Shown: piece by piece, positions 8,737 to 16,902 of the stretch | Numbering within the stretch: the stretch's first letter is position 1 | How the letters are laid out: each line of letters starts with the position of its first letter | DNA from: an uncultured Acetobacteraceae bacterium | Lineage (GTDB): Bacteria > Pseudomonadota > Alphaproteobacteria > Acetobacterales > Acetobacteraceae | NCBI GenBank assembly: GCA_903924985.1 | Contig: CAIYDT010000152.1 | Span: forward strand, 1 to 64,000 | Reading direction: 5' to 3' | DNA length: 64,000 bases | Notes under the pieces: generated by a model | What the model was told of the DNA's origin: nothing | What the model saw: only the letters and a program-made list of their open reading frames with translations | The model's database searches: none | Program-made: the position numbers and the translations under genes

Positions 8737-9103
8737 CAACCGGAACCCCTCTCACCGTCATGTTCGGGTCAAGCCCGACCATGACGTGAAGAGAGAACGG
8801 GGCCGATGACAACACGACTGCCCGCACCATATAGGGGGGCAGCAACAGAAGACCCCCGGATCACCGTGATTCGGGGTAACGCCGCGAACAACGGCGGAGC
8901 GACAGACCTGCCGACCCGGCACGCCCCTCAAGGAGCGGGAACCGCGACGGCGTTTCCGGCCACATGGCACGCGGGCGCGCAGCCCTCACAGCGCGACGCC
9001 CGCATTCCTGGTGACCCGAGACGCCGCCTCCCGTCCGCCAAGGGAACGAACGGATCGTCCGGCTTGCCGTCCGCCGTATCAGCGCATTCATAAGGACGAA
9101 CGC
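8737..9103 (+). promoter_or_regulatory. rpsO-pnp intergenic leader with two strong hairpins
   Basis: 367 bases without a credible gene. It holds one copy of the dispersed palindrome (8756-8786) and a separate hairpin at 8854-8876: a ten-pair stem (one G-T pair) around a CCG loop, with arms CCCCGGATCA and TGATTCGGGG. A weaker five-pair stem follows (8880-8884 with 8892-8896). In other bacteria the rpsO-pnp leader forms a stem cut by RNase III that lets PNPase repress itself. A similar role here is inference from position and structure. AAGGA (9091-9095) is the pnp ribosome-binding site. Confidence 0.5.
8756..8786. repeat. Dispersed palindromic repeat, copy 1
   Basis: 31-base imperfect palindrome beginning CGTCATGTTCGGG and ending CCCGACCATGACG, with a TCAAG centre. 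It belongs to the family seen at five other places in the window and lies just after rpsO, where its transcript would fold into a strong stem. Confidence 0.75.
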
Positions 9104-11341
9104 ATGTTCAACTACTTCCGCAAGGAAATCGAATGGGGCGGCCGTACGCTGACCCTGGAAACCGGCAAGATCGCCCGTCAGGCCGATGGCGCCGTGCTGG
9201 CTCGCTACGGCGACACCATCGTGCTTTGCACCGCCGTTGGCGTGAAAACCGCCAAACCCGGCCAGGACTTCTTCCCCCTGACCGTCAACTACCAGGAAAA
9301 GGCCTTCGCGGCCGGCAAGATCCCCGGCGGCTTCTTTAAGCGCGAAGGGCGCCCCTCGGAAGCCGAAGTGCTGAAAAGCCGCCTGATCGACCGCCCGATC
9401 CGGCCGTTGTTCCCCGAGGGCTTCCGCAATGAGGTCCAGATCGTCGCCACTGTGCTCAGCCACGACATGGAGAACGATCCCGACATCGTCGCGATGATCG
9501 GCTGCTCCGCCGCGCTGACTTTGTCGGGCATCCCCTTCTTCGGCCCGATCGCCGCCGCCCACGTCGGCTACGCGAACGGCGAATACGTCCTGAACCCGAC
9601 CATGGCGGACGCCAAGGCGGGCGACCTGGAACTGGTCGTCGCCGGCACCATCGAGGGTGTGCTGATGGTCGAATCCGAGGCCAATGAGCTGTCGGAAGAG
9701 ATCATGCTGGGCGCCGTCGCGTTCGGTCACACCGCGTTCCAGCCGGTGATCCAGGCGATCATCGAACTCGCCGAACACGCCGCGAAAGAGCCCTGGGCCC
9801 TGACCGAGAAGTCGGAAGCCGAACTGGCGCTCAAGGCACGCGCTGATGCCGTGGCCCGCGCCCCGCTCGCCGAAGCCTATCAGGAGCGTGAGAAGCAGGC
9901 CCGCTACAGCAAGGTCGGGGCCGCCAAGAAAGCAGCCATCGCCGCGCTGACCGCGGAAGGTCTGGACGTCGCCAAGGCTGGTGCCATCCTGCACGACCTG
10001 GAAGCCGATGTGGTCCGCAACGCCATCCTGGACACCGGTATGCGCATCGACGGCCGCGACACCCGCACCGTGCGCCCGATCGTGGCCGAGGTCGGCATCC
10101 TGCCACGTGCCCATGGCTCCGCTTTGTTCACCCGCGGTGAGACGCAGGCTTTCTGCGTCGCCACCCTCGGCACCGGTTCGGATGAGCAGATCATCGACGC
10201 GCTGGAAGGCGAGTACCGCGAGCACTTCATGCTGCACTATAACTTCCCTCCCTACTCGGTAGGCGAAGCCGGCCGCATGGGTTCCCCGGGTCGCCGCGAA
10301 GTTGGGCATGGCAAGCTGGCATGGCGCGCTGTCCATCCGCTGCTGCCGGCGAAAGACAAATTCCCGTACACCCTGCGCGTGGTGTCCGAGATCACGGAAT
10401 CCAATGGTTCGTCCTCCATGGCGACCGTCTGCGGCACCTCCCTGGCGCTGATGGATGCCGGCGTGCCGTTGACCCGCCCGGTCGCCGGCATCGCGATGGG
10501 CCTGATCAAGGAGGAAAAAGGCTTCGCCGTGCTGTCCGACATCCTGGGTGACGAAGATCACCTCGGCGATATGGACTTCAAGGTGGCCGGCACTGAGAAA
10601 GGTGTCACCAGCCTGCAGATGGACATCAAGATCACGTCCATCACCTTCGACATCATGAAGATCGCGCTGGATCAGGCCAAAGACGGCCGGATACACATCC
10701 TGGGCGAAATGTCCAAGGCGCTGACCGGCGCCCGTGGCGACGTGGCGCAGACCGCGCCGCGCATCACCGTGATCACCGTGCCGAAGGACAAAATCCGCGA
10801 AGTCATCGGCACCGGCGGCAAGGTGATCCGCGAGATCGTCGAACAGACCGGCTGCAAGATCGACATCGGCGACGACGGTACCATCAAGATCGCCGCAACC
10901 GATATCGCTCAGGCGCAGGCAGCGATCGACAAGATCCGTGGCATCGTCGCCGAACCGGAAATCGGCGTGATCTACACCGGCAAGGTGGTGAAGACCGCCG
11001 AGTTCGGCGCCTTCGTGAACTTCCTCGGCGCCAAGGACGGGCTGGTGCACATCAGCGAGTTGCAGCAGGGCCGGGTGAACAAGACCAGCGACGTCGTCAA
11101 GGAAGGCGACATGGTGAAGGTCAAGGTCATCGGCTTCGACGATCGCGGCAAGGTGAAGCTGTCGATGCGGCTGGTCGATCAGGCGACCGGCGCGGATATC
11201 ACCGAGCAGGTCGGTGCCAAGCCGGCGCGCGGCGGGGACGACCGGCCGGAGCGGGGCGAGCGCTTCAATCGCGACCGTGGCGAGCGCCGCGAACGCTCCC
11301 CCATGCCGTCGGACGCGGAGCAACCGCCCGTCGGCGACTGA
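9104..11341 (+). CDS. pnp: Polyribonucleotide nucleotidyltransferase (PNPase)
   Basis: PNPase degrades RNA 3' to 5' by phosphorolysis, as a trimer and as part of the degradosome. The 745-residue protein has two RNase PH domains (the second around [15 protein letters not shown]), an intervening helical domain, a KH domain ([15 protein letters not shown], about residue 560) and a C-terminal S1 domain ([19 protein letters not shown]). A basic, Arg/Glu-rich tail follows. ATG 9104 is chosen because AAGGA lies 8 nt upstream and [13 protein letters not shown] is the usual start; the frame is open further back but without similarity. Confidence 0.97.
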   Translation: MFNYFRKEIEWGGRTLTLETGKIARQADGAVLARYGDTIVLCTAVGVKTAKPGQDFFPLTVNYQEKAFAAGKIPGGFFKREGRPSEAEVLKSRLIDRPIRPLFPEGFRNEVQIVATVLSHDMENDPDIVAMIGCSAALTLSGIPFFGPIAAAHVGYANGEYVLNPTMADAKAGDLELVVAGTIEGVLMVESEANELSEEIMLGAVAFGHTAFQPVIQAIIELAEHAAKEPWALTEKSEAELALKARADAVARAPLAEAYQEREKQARYSKVGAAKKAAIAALTAEGLDVAKAGAILHDLEADVVRNAILDTGMRIDGRDTRTVRPIVAEVGILPRAHGSALFTRGETQAFCVATLGTGSDEQIIDALEGEYREHFMLHYNFPPYSVGEAGRMGSPGRREVGHGKLAWRAVHPLLPAKDKFPYTLRVVSEITESNGSSSMATVCGTSLALMDAGVPLTRPVAGIAMGLIKEEKGFAVLSDILGDEDHLGDMDFKVAGTEKGVTSLQMDIKITSITFDIMKIALDQAKDGRIHILGEMSKALTGARGDVAQTAPRITVITVPKDKIREVIGTGGKVIREIVEQTGCKIDIGDDGTIKIAATDIAQAQAAIDKIRGIVAEPEIGVIYTGKVVKTAEFGAFVNFLGAKDGLVHISELQQGRVNKTSDVVKEGDMVKVKVIGFDDRGKVKLSMRLVDQATGADITEQVGAKPARGGDDRPERGERFNRDRGERRERSPMPSDAEQPPVGD

Positions 11342-11362
11342 CGCGCCGTAAACACAGTGGCG

Positions 11363-11399
11363 CCTGTCACCTGGTGGTCATATTTCATCTGGTGACAGG
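11363..11399. promoter_or_regulatory. Nine-base perfect inverted repeat between pnp and the flavoprotein gene
   Basis: CCTGTCACC at 11363-11371 is repeated as GGTGACAGG at 11391-11399 with a 19-base AT-richer centre. No T-tract follows, so it is not a classic terminator. Its place 60 bases before the flavoprotein start suits either an operator for that gene or a 3' stem for the pnp transcript. Confidence 0.4.
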
Positions 11400-11458
11400 T
11401 ATGCCAACTGTATATCCACAGCACTGCGAGGCTTGTGCCTGGCAAGGGATTCAGGTCC

Positions 11459-12871
11459 ATGCAAGCGATCAACGCGATCAGAATGGGCGGTGGCGAGGTC
11501 CTCCCCTTCGTTGAGGGTGGTAAAGGCGTTGCCATTTCGAACGGCATCACCGCTGGCCATTGGGCCAAAGCGGGTGGCGTCGGCACGTTCAGCGCCGTCA
11601 ATGCCGACAGCTACGACGAAGCCGGCAACCCGATCCCGCAGATCTATCACAACCGCACCCGACGGGAGCGGCATGAAGAACTGATCGCTTATGCCATTAA
11701 AGGCGCGGTCACGCAGGCCAAACGCGCCTGGGACATCACCGGCGGCAAAGGGCGCATCCACGCCAATATCCTGTGGGAGATGGGCGGCGCCGAACGCATC
11801 GTCGATGCAGTCCTGGAACAGGCCAAGGGCCTGGTCCATGGCATTACCTGCGGCGCCGGCATGCCGTACCGGCTCTCGGACATCGCGACCAAATTCAACG
11901 TCCACTACTACCCGATTATTTCGTCCGCCCGGGCGTTCAACGCGTTGTGGCGCCGGGCCTACTCCAAAGCCGCGTCCCTGCTTGGCGGCGTTGTATACGA
12001 AGATCCGTGGCTCGCCGGCGGCCATAATGGGCTGTCGAACAGCGAAGACCCGACCAAACCGGAAGACCCCTACCCCCGCGTTAAAGCGCTACGCGAGCAG
12101 ATGCGTGCGTACGGCCTACACGACACCCCGATCATCATGGCTGGCGGCGTCTGGTGGCTGGAGGAATGGGAGCACTGGATCGATAACCCCGAGTTGGGAC
12201 CTGTCGCCTTCCAATTCGGCACCCGCCCGCTGCTGACCCAGGAAAGCCCGATCGGCAATGCCTGGAAGCAACGCCTGCTGACGCTGAAGGAAGGCGACGT
12301 CTTCCTGAATCGCTTCAGCCCGACCGGGTTCTACTCCAGCGCGGTGAACAACAATTTCATCCAGGAACTGCGCGAACGGTCGGAGCGGCAGATCGCCTAC
12401 TCCCCAGAACCCGTTGGCGAGCATACGGCCGAATACGGCGTCGGCCCGCGCAAGCGCCTGGTTTACGTGGCACAAGGGGACCGAGACCGCGCCTTGGCAT
12501 GGGAAGCGCGGGGCTTCACCGACACATTGCGAACGCCGGACAATACCCTGATTTTCGTCACCCCCGAAAAAGCGCATGAGATCGTCAGGGACCAAGGCGA
12601 TTGCATGGGCTGCCTGAGCACCTGTCGCTTTTCCAACTGGTCGCAGCACGAGGCCGATTTCAGCACCGGCAAGCGCGCCGATCCGCGCAGCTTCTGCATT
12701 CAGAAGACGCTGCAGGCAGCCGCGCATCAAAGCGACAATGCCGAGGCGCTCGAAAACAACCTGGTATTCAGTGGCCACAACGCCTACCGCTTCGCCAAGG
12801 ACCCGTTCTACTCCAACGGGTTCATTCCGACAGTGAAGCAACTGGTGGAGCGGATAGCGACCGGGCGATAG
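11459..12871 (+). CDS. Nitronate monooxygenase-family flavoprotein
   Basis: FMN-dependent TIM-barrel enzyme of about 470 residues in the nitronate monooxygenase / 2-nitropropane dioxygenase group, which oxidise alkyl nitronates or related anions. Visible features are the GGGVGT-like segment AGGVGTFSAVN near the N-terminus, AGGHNG in the middle, IIMAGGVWW before the phosphate site, and FQFGTRPLLT. The C-terminal third is longer than in simple members and carries DCMGCLSTCRFSNW, three cysteines that might bind metal. ATG 11459 is preferred; GTG 11435 would add eight residues. The stop codon lies inside a 24-base tandem repeat. Confidence 0.8.
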   Translation: MQAINAIRMGGGEVLPFVEGGKGVAISNGITAGHWAKAGGVGTFSAVNADSYDEAGNPIPQIYHNRTRRERHEELIAYAIKGAVTQAKRAWDITGGKGRIHANILWEMGGAERIVDAVLEQAKGLVHGITCGAGMPYRLSDIATKFNVHYYPIISSARAFNALWRRAYSKAASLLGGVVYEDPWLAGGHNGLSNSEDPTKPEDPYPRVKALREQMRAYGLHDTPIIMAGGVWWLEEWEHWIDNPELGPVAFQFGTRPLLTQESPIGNAWKQRLLTLKEGDVFLNRFSPTGFYSSAVNNNFIQELRERSERQIAYSPEPVGEHTAEYGVGPRKRLVYVAQGDRDRALAWEARGFTDTLRTPDNTLIFVTPEKAHEIVRDQGDCMGCLSTCRFSNWSQHEADFSTGKRADPRSFCIQKTLQAAAHQSDNAEALENNLVFSGHNAYRFAKDPFYSNGFIPTVKQLVERIATGR

Positions 12872-12917
12872 ATGCGGATAGCGACCGGGCGATAGATGCG
12901 GATAGCGACCGGGCGGT
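12851..12917 (+). repeat. 24-base tandem repeat spanning the end of the flavoprotein gene
   Basis: Two identical 24-base units (12851-12874 and 12875-12898), each beginning CGGATAGCGACCGGGCGATA, are followed by a third partial unit (12899-12915). The first unit encodes the last residues and the stop of the flavoprotein gene; the others lie between that stop and the racemase ATG at 12925. The spacing between the two genes is therefore set by repeat number. Confidence 0.9.
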
Positions 12918-12924
12918 AACGCGC

Positions 12925-13668
12925 ATGAAACTGCTGCTGATCAACCCCAACACGACCGAGGCAATGACCCTATCGATGGCGGAAGAAGCGCGCCGCTTTG
13001 CTTCCGCCTCCACCGAGATCGTCGCCGTCACCGCCGCTTTCGGACCGCAATACGTCGCCAACCGCATCGAAGCGGCCATCGCCAGCCACGCTGTGCTGGA
13101 CGCGCTGGCTCGGTATTCCGATAGTTGCGACGCGGCAATTGTCTCGGCTTTTGGCGATCCCGGCCTCGCCGCCGCTCGGGAATATGCCAACATTCCCGTG
13201 GTGGGAATCGCGGAATCCGCCATGCTCACGGCCTGGATGTTGGGACGGCGCTATTCTATCGTCTGCCTGACGTCGCGCCTGCGCACTTGGTACCAGGAAT
13301 GTGCGCGGGAACACGGGCTGGACGGCCGTCTGGCCAGCGTCCGGGCGCTGGATGTGCCCATCCCCGATATTACCCAGGCCAAGGACCAATTCCGAGCGGC
13401 ACTGATCGCGGAATGCATGCGCGCGATCGACGAAGACGAAGCCGAAGTCATCATCTTCGGCGGCGGCCCGCTCGCCGGATTGGCGCGGGAAGCCGCCGCC
13501 GACATTCCAGTCCCGACCTTGGATGGCGTAAGCTGCGCGGTGCGCATGGCCGAGGCTTTGGTCGCGCTGAGCCCCCGCATCCCCACACGCGGCAGCTTCG
13601 CCAGGCCGGGACCGAAGCCGGCTGTTGGATTGTCCCCGGAACTAATGCGGTTTTTCGACGGCGGATAA
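12925..13668 (+). CDS. Asp/Glu/hydantoin racemase-family protein lacking catalytic cysteines
   Basis: 247-residue member of the two-domain Asp/Glu racemase superfamily. LLLINPNTTEAMT at the N-terminus and the ADxPVVGIAE-like segment NIPVVGIAESAM are typical of hydantoin racemases. The first catalytic cysteine, normally in a C-F-x-D/G-P-G-L context, is replaced: here the sequence reads AIVSAFGDPGL. The second, normally in LGC-A/T-G-M, reads IIFGGGPLAGL. Racemisation by a two-thiol mechanism therefore looks impossible, and decarboxylase-, isomerase- or binding-type functions are open. The 3' end overlaps hemH on the other strand by 27 bases. Confidence 0.75.
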   Translation: MKLLLINPNTTEAMTLSMAEEARRFASASTEIVAVTAAFGPQYVANRIEAAIASHAVLDALARYSDSCDAAIVSAFGDPGLAAAREYANIPVVGIAESAMLTAWMLGRRYSIVCLTSRLRTWYQECAREHGLDGRLASVRALDVPIPDITQAKDQFRAALIAECMRAIDEDEAEVIIFGGGPLAGLAREAAADIPVPTLDGVSCAVRMAEALVALSPRIPTRGSFARPGPKPAVGLSPELMRFFDGG

Positions 13669-14697
13669 CGCGAAGGGGCAATCGGTCCGGTCGGCGGCGC
13701 ACCGGTTTTGACCGCACAGGCCGGGCCCGGATGCCAGCGCCTGCCGCACCAGCCCAGCCAACGCGGCGATGAAGCCAGGATCCGCGTTTTGCGTGGGAAC
13801 GCGGAAATATCCTTTGACCCCGGATTTTTCGGCGAGATGGCGGTACTCGATGTCCAGTTCCACGAGCGTTTCGGAATGCTCCGACACGAAAGCGATCGGG
13901 ATGACCAACACCGCGACACCGTCCCTTCCCGCACGTTCGATCTCCTGGTCCGTGCTGGGACCGATCCACTTCACCGGTGTTGCGCGCGATTGGTAACAGA
14001 CCACCCAATCGAGGTCCGGTTGCCCCCAGGCATCCAGCACAGCAGCCGTAGTTTGCTCGATCTGGGCTTGATACGGATCGCCGGCTCGCACGATTTTCTC
14101 CGGCAGACCGTGCGCCGAAAATAACACGCGCAAGGGAATTGCGGGGTCCAGCGACACCCGAGCAGTGTCGTATGCCGAACGTACCATCGCGGTGGTGGCG
14201 GCGATGTACGCAGGATCGGTTGCATAGCAACACAAGGCAGTCGTGCGCGCCACCAACCCTGCCCGCGCTGTCGCCGTCCGCCATGCCGTGAAAGAACTAC
14301 CAGTCGTGGTCGATGAATATTGTGGATAAAGCGGCAACAGGACGATCTCGTCCGGCCCCCAGGCCTTGACCGCGCGCGCGGTTTCCAAACTGAATGGATG
14401 CCAATATCGCATCGCGATGAAACATTTCGTATCGGCGTCATCAAGCTCGGTTTCCAGAGCCGCCGCTTGCTGTTGGGTCAACTCCAGCAATGGAGAACGT
14501 CCGCCCAGCAGCGCGTAATTCTCGGTCGCTGGTTTCAGGCGCGTCCTTGCGATAATGCGCGCCAGGAAAAAACGCACGAAAAATGGCACCCGCAAAATCG
14601 CTGCGTCGTTGAACAAGTTAAGCAGGAATGGCTTGATCGCCGCGGGGTTGTCCGGCCCGCCGAGGTTGAACAGCACGATCGCGATTTTACGCCGCAC
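13642..14697 (-). CDS. hemH: Ferrochelatase
   Basis: HemH inserts ferrous iron into protoporphyrin IX, the last step of protohaem synthesis, at the inner face of the membrane. The 351-residue protein shows IAIVLFNLGGPD at the start, LPLYPQYSSTTTGS, the active-site histidine in LFSAHGLPEKIV and the acidic motif FVSEHSETLVELD. A C-terminal C-x4-C-x6-C pattern (LCGQNRCAADRTDC) could hold a [2Fe-2S] cluster together with an internal Cys, as known for some ferrochelatases. GTG 14697 is chosen: GGAG lies about 8 nt before it, and the gene overlaps hemE by 11 bases. Confidence 0.95.
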   Translation of the reverse strand: MRRKIAIVLFNLGGPDNPAAIKPFLLNLFNDAAILRVPFFVRFFLARIIARTRLKPATENYALLGGRSPLLELTQQQAAALETELDDADTKCFIAMRYWHPFSLETARAVKAWGPDEIVLLPLYPQYSSTTTGSSFTAWRTATARAGLVARTTALCCYATDPAYIAATTAMVRSAYDTARVSLDPAIPLRVLFSAHGLPEKIVRAGDPYQAQIEQTTAAVLDAWGQPDLDWVVCYQSRATPVKWIGPSTDQEIERAGRDGVAVLVIPIAFVSEHSETLVELDIEYRHLAEKSGVKGYFRVPTQNADPGFIAALAGLVRQALASGPGLCGQNRCAADRTDCPFALSAVEKPH

Positions 14698-15730
14698 GCA
14701 CCTGCTCCACCAATGCCGCGACATGCTCGGTCGGTGTCTGTGGCACGATGCCGTGCCCAAGATTGAACACGAACGGCCGACCCTTCATCGCCCGCAGGAT
14801 CGAATCCGTTTCGTCAGAGAGCGCGTTCCCGCCGGCCACCAACGACATCGGATCCAAATTCCCCTGCAACGCGACGCCATCCGGCACAAGCGCCGCCGCT
14901 CGGGTCAAATCCATCGACGTATCCATGCCGATCGCGTTCACCCCGACCGATCCATATTCCCCGACCATCAGACCCGCCAACCGAGGAAACCCGATCACCG
15001 GAACCCCAGGATACCGTCGCCGCAATTCTGTAACGATCCGCGTGGCCGGCGCTATGACATGAGTACGAAACAATGACGGCGAAAGAACGCCCGCCCAGGA
15101 GTCGAACAGCATCAGCGCCTCGGCACCCGCTTCGACCTGTGCCGACAGATAAACGATCGTGGCTTCAGTAAGCCGATCCATCAACCCGCCAAACAACGCC
15201 GGATCGGCGTACGCCATCGCCCGCGTTGCCGCGAAATCGCGGGACCCGCCGCCCTCCACCATGTAACACGCGACAGTAAACGGCGCGCCGGCGAAGCCGA
15301 TCAGGGTGGTTTGACTGAAACCCTCCCGCGCCAGCCCCGCCCGCACGCGGCGCACGGTTTCCATCACCGGCGCGACCGCTTCCGGCACCCGAGCGGGATC
15401 CAGCGCCGCCAATCCCGCGGCGTCGCGCAGTCTCGGCAGCACGGGGCCTTCGCCTTCCTTGAACGCCAGCCCGTGGCCAAGTGCCCATGGCAGGATAAGG
15501 ATGTCGCTGAACAGGATGGCGGCGTCGAAGCCGTAGCGGCGGATCGGCTGGAGCGTGACCTCCGCCGCCAGATCGGGCGTGGTGCACAGCGTGATGAAGT
15601 CGCTTACCCCGGCCCGCACCGCCCGGTATTCCGGCAGGTACCGCCCGGCTTGGCGCATGAGCCACATCGGCGGCGGCCAAACGGCCTCACCGGCCAAAGC
15701 GCGCAGAAGGGGCTTCGTGGGTTCAGGCAT
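14687..15730 (-). CDS. hemE: Uroporphyrinogen decarboxylase
   Basis: HemE removes the four acetate carboxyls of uroporphyrinogen III to give coproporphyrinogen III in the cytoplasm. The 347-residue protein has the signature PPMWLMRQAGRYLPEYR near the N-terminus, FSDILILPWALG, GFAGAPFT and a C-terminal NLGHGIVPQTPTEHV. It is the first gene of a hemE-hemH operon with an 11-base overlap, giving coupled expression of two haem-pathway steps. Confidence 0.97.
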   Translation of the reverse strand: MPEPTKPLLRALAGEAVWPPPMWLMRQAGRYLPEYRAVRAGVSDFITLCTTPDLAAEVTLQPIRRYGFDAAILFSDILILPWALGHGLAFKEGEGPVLPRLRDAAGLAALDPARVPEAVAPVMETVRRVRAGLAREGFSQTTLIGFAGAPFTVACYMVEGGGSRDFAATRAMAYADPALFGGLMDRLTEATIVYLSAQVEAGAEALMLFDSWAGVLSPSLFRTHVIAPATRIVTELRRRYPGVPVIGFPRLAGLMVGEYGSVGVNAIGMDTSMDLTRAAALVPDGVALQGNLDPMSLVAGGNALSDETDSILRAMKGRPFVFNLGHGIVPQTPTEHVAALVEQVRAA

Positions 15731-16023
15731 CCGGGACCGCCATCAGAGAGAAGACGGGCGGGTTATGGCGGAACCCGGACCGTCGGCACAAGACCACAAA
15801 AAAACGCTCGGCGTTGACGGTTTATTAACCACTTATCGCGTCATGCCGGAAGGGCACGCCATGGCGCTCGGAGAGCCGATTTCCCGTCATCCTCGGGTCA
15901 AGCCCGAGAATGACGGGAGTGTGGCAGTAAATTCCGTAACCTCCAGATCGGTGTGGTCACCCGCCTGGACCTATAATGGTATGGATTCAAATTTGTCTTT
16001 CCAACGACCGAATCGCTACCCGC
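15731..16023. other. Non-coding spacer upstream of hemE
   Basis: 293 bases between the hemE start and the end of the next minus-strand gene. No convincing coding sequence is seen. It holds an AT-richer patch (about 15814-15838) that may contain the hemE promoter, although no clear -35/-10 pair can be assigned, and one copy of the dispersed palindrome. Confidence 0.5.
15883..15917. repeat. Dispersed palindromic repeat, copy 2 (near-perfect)
   Basis: 35-base palindrome: left arm CCCGTCATCCTCGGG, centre TCAA, right arm starting GCCCGAGAATGACGGG. This is the most symmetrical copy of the family in the window and lies in non-coding DNA. Confidence 0.85.
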
Positions 16024-16830
16024 CTACACAGCGCCGGGGTAAACGTGGTCGCCGTAGGCCGTACGGATATCCTGCAATAGCTTGCCTGTCGGCGGAGCGT
16101 ACATCATCCGTTTGCTGGTGAAGCCCCCGGTCAGTTGCCGGATCTGCACCGCCATCTCCGCCGTTTTCAGCAGCGCGATCAGTCCGTTGACGATGGGCAC
16201 GCCGTCCACCGCGTGCACCCCGGCATGCGCCAGAATGGTCATGACGATGCCGCCGGCGGGGATGACCGTTTCCGCCCCTTTGGCGATCCCCAGGCGGGCG
16301 GCGTCGCTGAACTGGCGCACCACGTCGGCGCGGACGGCTTCATCCTCGAAGGCGCGATCGACCACCCGGCCGCCTTCAACCTCCATCTTATCGATCGACA
16401 CCATGCGGGATGCCAGGCCGGTGCTGGCGATGTTCTCGGTCACGCGGCGGGTGAATTTCGGGTTGACGTTCACAATGGAGAAGCTGGCGCCCATCAGGCA
16501 CGCCAGGTGCACGGAGGATTCCAGCAGGCCAAGCACGGGAATGTTCAGCACTTCGCGCAGTTCGTGCAGGCCCGGCTCGAACACGTTGCCGATCAAGAAC
16601 GCATCGTAGCCTTCCTTTTCTGCCCGCAGGCCGTTGTCCAGAATTTCCCCGGTGTCGAGGTGTTCCAAATACCGGTACTGGTCCGCCAGCGCTCGGTGAG
16701 GCGACAGGCCGAACACCCCAATGTCAGTGCCCGGCGCAGCGGAGTCTCGCAGCACCTTCGCCAAAGCCCGAGCGTAGGGGCCGGATTCGGATCGGCGGGC
16801 GACGCCCATGCTCTGGTAGAATAGTTTCAT
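16024..16830 (-). CDS. Asp/Glu racemase-family protein, second paralogue
   Basis: 268-residue protein with the outline of the Asp/Glu/hydantoin racemase superfamily: LFYQSMGVAR at the N-terminus, YDAFLIGNVFEPGLHELRE at the first active-site loop, then IPVLGLLESSVHLACLMG and, at the second loop, ETVIPAGGIVM. Both loops lack cysteine where racemases carry one, so the reaction is unknown. It is not closely related to the protein encoded at 12925. The gene stands alone with a 72-base spacer to the next minus-strand gene's end. Confidence 0.7.
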   Translation of the reverse strand: MKLFYQSMGVARRSESGPYARALAKVLRDSAAPGTDIGVFGLSPHRALADQYRYLEHLDTGEILDNGLRAEKEGYDAFLIGNVFEPGLHELREVLNIPVLGLLESSVHLACLMGASFSIVNVNPKFTRRVTENIASTGLASRMVSIDKMEVEGGRVVDRAFEDEAVRADVVRQFSDAARLGIAKGAETVIPAGGIVMTILAHAGVHAVDGVPIVNGLIALLKTAEMAVQIRQLTGGFTSKRMMYAPPTGKLLQDIRTAYGDHVYPGAV

Positions 16831-16902
16831 CGGTCACCCGTTCGCGGTTGGCAGCGGAACCGCATACAGTCGGGTGGCCCGCTGCCCTGTCAAGAAAGAA
16901 GC

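Noticed and set aside
8806-9093. 95-codon frame between rpsO and pnp
   Set aside because: Composition is random-like, there is no ribosome-binding site and it lies over hairpins of the leader.
8861-11323. Long minus-strand open frame opposite pnp
   Set aside because: Antisense shadow of PNPase with low-complexity His/Asp composition and no ribosome-binding site.
11363-11399. Reading the inverted repeat as a pnp terminator
   Set aside because: The loop is 19 bases and no T-tract follows, so a rho-independent terminator is unlikely; left as operator or 3' stem.
12601-12924. Upstream extension of the racemase-like protein
   Set aside because: The extension lies in another frame of the flavoprotein gene and runs through the tandem repeat; MKLLLINPNTTEA is the conserved start.
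15814-15840. TTGACG plus AT-rich patch as a sigma-70 promoter for plus-strand transcription
   Set aside because: No matching -10 at 16-18 bases and no plus-strand gene follows; hemE is on the other strand.
15555-16121. Open frame across the hemE start and spacer
   Set aside because: Overlaps hemE in antisense and runs through a palindromic repeat; no protein-like pattern.
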